A DNA stretch of 11,442 bases. Source: an uncultured Clostridia bacterium (GTDB taxonomy: Bacteria > Bacillota > Clostridia > Oscillospirales > Oscillospiraceae). The notes beneath the pieces are model-generated. The model did no database searches. It saw only the letters and a program-made list of their open reading frames with translations, and was not told where the DNA came from. The first letter of the stretch is position 1. Each line of letters begins with the position of its first letter. The position numbers and the translations under genes were made by a program. This document shows positions 5,244 through 11,442 of the stretch, one piece after another. The stretch is taken from positions 1 to 11,442 of the forward strand of contig CALEQS010000198.1 in assembly GCA_937907975.1 (NCBI GenBank), given 5' to 3'.

Positions 5244-5926
5244 ATTTTCTGAAGGAAGAACTGGTCGATGATACCGTATTCACCATTCCCATCGGGAAGG
5301 GCATCGGCATCTCGGAATCCACCGCAGTCAGCTGGGTGGTCATGGCAGTCATCATTCTGCTGTGCATCATTCTGGGCAGCAACCTGAAAGTGGATCACAT
5401 CTCCAAGCGGCAGGCCGCCGCAGAGTTCATCGTGACAAAGCTGGAGAGCATGGTCGGCAATATCGTTGGCGAGGGCGGCAAAGACTACGTCCCCTATCTG
5501 GTCACCGTGCTGCTCTACCTCGGCTTTGCCAACATCATCGGCGTGTTCGGCTTCAAGCCTCCCACGAAGAGTCTGATCGTCACCGGCGCTCTGGCCGTGA
5601 TGAGCATTATTCTGGTGGAGGTCTCCGGCATCCGGGCCAAGGGCCCCGGCGGGTGGCTGCACTCCTTCATTGAGCCCACCCCCATCGTCGCCCCGTTCAA
5701 CATCCTGGACATCTTCACCCGCCCCCTGTCTCTGTGTATGCGACTGTTCGGCAACGTGCTGGGCGCCTTCGTCATCATGGAGATCCTCGATCACGTCACC
5801 AAGGCAGTGATCCCCGCCGTGGCAAGTCTGTACTTTGACTTCTTCGACGGTCTGCTTCAGGCCTACGTTTTCGTCTGCCTGACCGGTATGTACATCAAGG
5901 AGGCCACGGAGATCAGCGAGAGCTGA
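5231..5926 (+). CDS. atpB: F-type ATP synthase subunit a
   Basis: This 231-residue membrane protein forms, with the c ring, the ion path of the Fo sector. It shows the family's multi-helix pattern, with hydrophobic segments at about 32-50, 86-108, 113-132, 154-186 and 190-220. The essential arginine is R171 in PLSLCMRLFGNVLGA (165-179). The last helix carries FDGLLQAYVFVCLTGMYI (205-222), with Q210 at the conserved glutamine position. Length is normal for the compact Firmicute form. The start at 5231 matches the expected N-terminal length; its AAAGGAAG ribosome binding site is 12 nt away, somewhat far, because of a small tandem duplication. It is followed after 48 nt by atpE. Identification is secure. 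Confidence 0.96.
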   Translation: MSLADFLKEELVDDTVFTIPIGKGIGISESTAVSWVVMAVIILLCIILGSNLKVDHISKRQAAAEFIVTKLESMVGNIVGEGGKDYVPYLVTVLLYLGFANIIGVFGFKPPTKSLIVTGALAVMSIILVEVSGIRAKGPGGWLHSFIEPTPIVAPFNILDIFTRPLSLCMRLFGNVLGAFVIMEILDHVTKAVIPAVASLYFDFFDGLLQAYVFVCLTGMYIKEATEISES

Positions 5927-5974
5927 TCCGGCCAAAACCGCAAAACCAAACATAAGTAAAAGGAGATTATTATT

Positions 5975-6199
5975 ATGACTGGTACTATTCTGGCCATTGG
6001 CGCCGGCATCGCCGTTCTCTGCTGCATGGGCGCTGGCATCGGCATCGGCATCGCCACCGCTCACGCCTGCGACGCTATCGCCCGTCAGCCCGAGGCCTCC
6101 GGCAAGATCAACAGCACCATGATTCTGGGCTGCGCTCTGGCTGAGGCTACCGCTATCTACGGTTTCGTCATCGGCCTGATGATCCTGTTCGTCCTCTAA
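5975..6199 (+). CDS. atpE: F-type ATP synthase subunit c
   Basis: This 74-residue hairpin of two membrane helices forms the rotating c ring. The first helix carries the glycine ladder G19, G21, G23, G25. The loop has the conserved ARQPEASG (36-43). The second carries the ion-binding carboxylate E57 in ALAEATAIYG (54-63). At the positions that coordinate sodium in Na+-type rings (proline, glutamine and the serine after the glutamate in Ilyobacter) this protein has A20, I24 and A58, so a proton-type ring is expected. H30 and C32 in the first helix are unusual. A strong AAAAGGAG ribosome binding site precedes the start, fitting the high copy number needed. A stable hairpin follows the stop. Confidence 0.96.
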   Translation: MTGTILAIGAGIAVLCCMGAGIGIGIATAHACDAIARQPEASGKINSTMILGCALAEATAIYGFVIGLMILFVL

Positions 6200-6211
6200 T
6201 CCACCTCGTTT

Positions 6212-6228
6212 CCCCGCATTGCGCGGGG
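6212..6228 (+). other. Hairpin between atpE and atpF
   Basis: CCCCGC (6212-6217) pairs with GCGGGG (6223-6228) around ATTGC, a very GC-rich 6-bp stem 12 nt after the atpE stop. It has no T run, so full termination is unlikely. It may protect the 3' end of an atpE-containing fragment or mark processing. Confidence 0.5.
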
Positions 6229-6251
6229 CACAAAGAAAGCAGGTAACAAAG

Positions 6252-6726
6252 GTGCTAAGAATTGATATTAACCTGATCTTCACGGTCATCAATGTCCTTG
6301 TTCTCTGCGCTGCTGTCCGTATTTTCCTCTGGAAGCCCATTCACAAGATTTTGGATGAGCGTCAGGCTCAGGCCGACTCCATGCTGACCGATGCCGCCAA
6401 GGCCAAAGAAGAGGCCGAGGCGCTGGTCGAGGAGCACAAGGCATCCATGGCCGGCATTGAGCAGGAGAAGGCCGCCGCCGTGGCGGAGGCCAAGAAGCGT
6501 GCCCAGACCGAGGGCACCCGCATTGTCGAGGAGGCCAAGAGCCGCGCTGACAGCATTGTGCGCGAGGCAGAGACCGAGGGCCAGGCCCGGAAGGATGAGA
6601 TCATCCGGCAGGCCAACAGCGAGATCACCGAGATCATCGTCGCCGCCACCGCCAAGGTGGCCGGTGTTCCCGTCGGCGGAGACAGCGATCTCTACGACGA
6701 GTTCCTGAAGAAGGCGGGGGATACGA

Positions 6727-6734
<8 letters not shown>
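6252..6734 (+). CDS. atpF: F-type ATP synthase subunit b
   Basis: This 160-residue peripheral-stalk subunit normally works as a dimer linking subunit a to delta/alpha. It has one N-terminal membrane helix (about 7-26, NLIFTVINVLVLCAAVRIF) followed by WKPIHKILDER and a long charged, alanine-rich helix (about 36-137) suited to a right-handed coiled coil. I chose GTG 6252 because it gives the standard LRIDINLIF beginning and has AGGT eight bases upstream; an upstream TTG at 6219 would add 11 polar residues and starts inside the atpE-atpF hairpin. The ribosome binding site is weak, consistent with a low-copy subunit. It overlaps the next gene by 8 nt (ATGAGTAA), implying coupled translation with the delta-alpha fusion it must contact. 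Confidence 0.93.
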
Positions 6735-8727
<1,993 letters not shown>

Positions 8728-8731
8728 TTTC

Positions 8732-9625
8732 ATGGAAAGCATGAGAGACATCCGCAACCGGATCACCAGCGTGCAGAAGACCATGAAGATCACCAACGCC
8801 ATGTATCTGATGGCCTCTTCCAAGCTGAAGAAGGCCCGCAAAACGCTGGCGGAGACGGAACCCTACTTTGCCTCCCTCCAGCGGGCGATCTCCAAGATCA
8901 TCCTCCACACGGATCTGAACAACGAGCGTTTCTTCGCCACTGACCGGAGCATCCCGGACGATCAGGTCCGCCACGGCTACATCATCATTACCTCCGACCG
9001 CGGCCTTGCCGGCGCATACAACCACAACGTCTGCAAGGTAGCGGAGACGGAGCTGAAGAAGTCGGACAATGACGTCATCTTCTGCATCGGCCAGTCCGGC
9101 CGGAACTACTTTGCCCGCCATCCGGAGCTTCGCTTCCAGATGGATCAGGACTACTGCTTCTCCGCAGGTGTGCCCTCTGTCTGGCTGGCCCGCAATCTGG
9201 CCAACCATGTCATTGACCTGTTCCTGAAGGGTGAGCTGGACGCCGTCCATGTGGTGTACACCAAGATGGTGAACGCCATGACCTCTGAGACGGAACTCAT
9301 CCAGCTGCTGCCCCTGAAGGGCAATATGTTCCCGGACACTCAGGTGGACGAGACGGAAACCTACATTGAAAACTTTGACCCCTCCCCCTCCGAGGTGCTG
9401 CGCAAGGTGGTGCCCAACTACGTCAAGGGTATGCTCTACGGCACCATGGTGGAGTCCTATGCCTCCGAGCAGAATGCCCGTATGAGCGCCATGGACAGCG
9501 CCACCGAAAACGGCAAGGAGATCGTCAGCCAGCTCTCGCTGCAGTATAACCGCATCCGTCAGGCCGCCATCACCACTGAGATCATCGAGGTGGTCAGCGG
9601 CGCGGCAGCACAGGAGCAGAGCTGA
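8732..9625 (+). CDS. atpG: F-type ATP synthase subunit gamma
   Basis: This 297-residue central-shaft subunit is of normal length. Its two ends form the coiled coil that turns inside the alpha/beta ring: N-terminal IRNRITSVQKTMKITNAMYL (7-26) with ASSKLKKAR, and C-terminal LSLQYNRIRQAAITTEIIEV (269-288) with the usual small-residue ending SGAAA. The middle carries the conserved SDRGLAGAYN (88-97), and ASEQNARMSAMDSATEN (244-260) precedes the C-terminal helix. The start at 8732 is preceded by AGGTGA, which contains the stop codon of the fusion gene, so translation is probably coupled. A second in-frame ATG at 8741 would also give a plausible N-terminus. Identification is secure. Confidence 0.95.
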   Translation: MESMRDIRNRITSVQKTMKITNAMYLMASSKLKKARKTLAETEPYFASLQRAISKIILHTDLNNERFFATDRSIPDDQVRHGYIIITSDRGLAGAYNHNVCKVAETELKKSDNDVIFCIGQSGRNYFARHPELRFQMDQDYCFSAGVPSVWLARNLANHVIDLFLKGELDAVHVVYTKMVNAMTSETELIQLLPLKGNMFPDTQVDETETYIENFDPSPSEVLRKVVPNYVKGMLYGTMVESYASEQNARMSAMDSATENGKEIVSQLSLQYNRIRQAAITTEIIEVVSGAAAQEQS

Positions 9626-9665
9626 CACGCATCCGTTTCGATCCGTTCGCCGGGTCGGGGCGGCG

Positions 9666-9716
9666 GCGCACGAAAAGCGTGCGCTTAATTCCAATTTGTT
9701 CGCGCCGCAAGGCGCG
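9666..9716 (+). other. Two hairpins in the atpG-atpD spacer
   Basis: The 105-nt gap holds two perfect GC-rich stems. GCGCACG (9666-9672) pairs with CGTGCGC (9678-9684) around AAAAG. CGCGCC (9701-9706) pairs with GGCGCG (9711-9716) around GCAA, a stable GNRA-type tetraloop. The second ends five bases before the atpD ribosome binding site. Neither has a proper T tract, so they more likely affect mRNA processing, stability or atpD translation than terminate transcription. Confidence 0.5.
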
Positions 9717-9730
9717 TGATGGAGGTACAG

Positions 9731-11131
<1,401 letters not shown>

Positions 11132-11151
11132 GCGGCAAGGGAGGAAGCGGC

Positions 11152-11442
11152 ATGAAAACATTCAATCTGCGGATCTCCGCCATCCGCCGCGACTTCTACA
11201 CCGGGCCCTGTGAGTCGCTGGTGTTCACCACCATCGACGGCATGGTCGGCATCCTGGCCGACCATGTGCCCACGGTGTACGCCGTCAGCGCCGGTGAGCT
11301 GCGTTTCACCGTGAACGGTGAGACGAAGGTGCTGGCCGTCGGCGATGGACTGGCCCGCGTGGCCGGTGACAAGGTCACCATTCTGGTGGACTTTGCGGAG
11401 CTGGCCAGCGAGATCGACGCCATCCGCGCCAAGGACGCCGCC
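11152..11442 (+). CDS. atpC: F-type ATP synthase subunit epsilon (3' end beyond window)
   Basis: The first 97 codons are present; the gene runs off the right edge. The N-terminal beta-sandwich domain is recognisable from LRISAIRRDFYTGPCESLVF (6-25), the epsilon signature GMVGILADHVPTVYAVSAGEL (30-50) and a following strand-rich stretch ending VTILVDFAELASEID (75-89), which leads into the C-terminal helices. This subunit sits on gamma at the base of the shaft, couples rotation to the c ring and can inhibit ATP hydrolysis through its C-terminal helices, which are not visible here. A strong GGGAGGA seven bases upstream fixes the start. It follows atpD by 20 nt and is the expected last gene of the operon. 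Confidence 0.95.
   Translation, partial: MKTFNLRISAIRRDFYTGPCESLVFTTIDGMVGILADHVPTVYAVSAGELRFTVNGETKVLAVGDGLARVAGDKVTILVDFAELASEIDAIRAKDAA

Noticed and set aside
6219..6251. TTG 6219 as the atpF start
   Set aside because: It lies in the loop of the atpE-atpF hairpin and adds 11 polar residues before the standard b-subunit N-terminus; GTG 6252 fits better.

Overview
The window looks like part of a GC-rich chromosome of an anaerobic Clostridia bacterium, most likely an Oscillospiraceae/Flavonifractor-like gut lineage. I infer this from protein style (ThrH with a DUF1015 protein, clostridial F-type ATP synthase subunits), strong AGGAGG-type ribosome binding sites, and GC-rich genes separated by AT-rich spacers. 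The genus is not certain. No tRNA, rRNA, CRISPR array, transposase or integrase is visible.

Left half, minus strand (1-3588): a four-gene unit read right to left. It runs from an Lrp/AsnC-type regulator to a class I/II PLP aminotransferase (ATGA overlap), then ThrH (phosphoserine phosphatase/homoserine phosphotransferase), then a DUF1015 protein that leaves the window. A good sigma-70 promoter (TTGCAT-17-TATAAT) sits in front of the regulator. The set suggests amino-acid metabolism around serine/threonine under local Lrp-type control. Two hairpins stacked end to end separate thrH from the DUF1015 gene.

Middle (3589-4926): a 432-bp divergent control region carries the lrp promoter, short tandem and direct repeats, and a terminator-like hairpin in the leader of a plus-strand gene for a DUF2798-type four-helix membrane protein. 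That gene is followed by 426 bp of AT-rich spacer. The spacer holds a strong terminator, a 13-bp perfect inverted repeat, an extended -10 promoter, and a hairpin predicted to lie at the very 5' end of the ATP synthase transcript.

Right half, plus strand (4927-11442): an F-type ATP synthase operon in the order small membrane protein, atpB (a), atpE (c), atpF (b), atpH-atpA (delta fused to alpha), atpG (gamma), atpD (beta), atpC (epsilon, cut by the window end). The main surprise is the delta-alpha fusion: one 666-residue reading frame with both domains essentially complete, an 8-residue linker, and no ATG, GTG or TTG codon in frame between residues 131 and 200 that could start a separate alpha. 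The enzyme normally has one delta and three alpha, so this organism must either carry three delta domains per F1, process the fusion, or have another alpha gene. The c subunit lacks the sodium-coordinating residues of Na+ ATP synthases, so a proton-driven enzyme is the likelier reading. The usual atpI/atpZ position holds an 82-residue, two-helix membrane protein that I cannot assign to either family. Hairpins lie after atpE and between atpG and atpD, where the required subunit ratios change.
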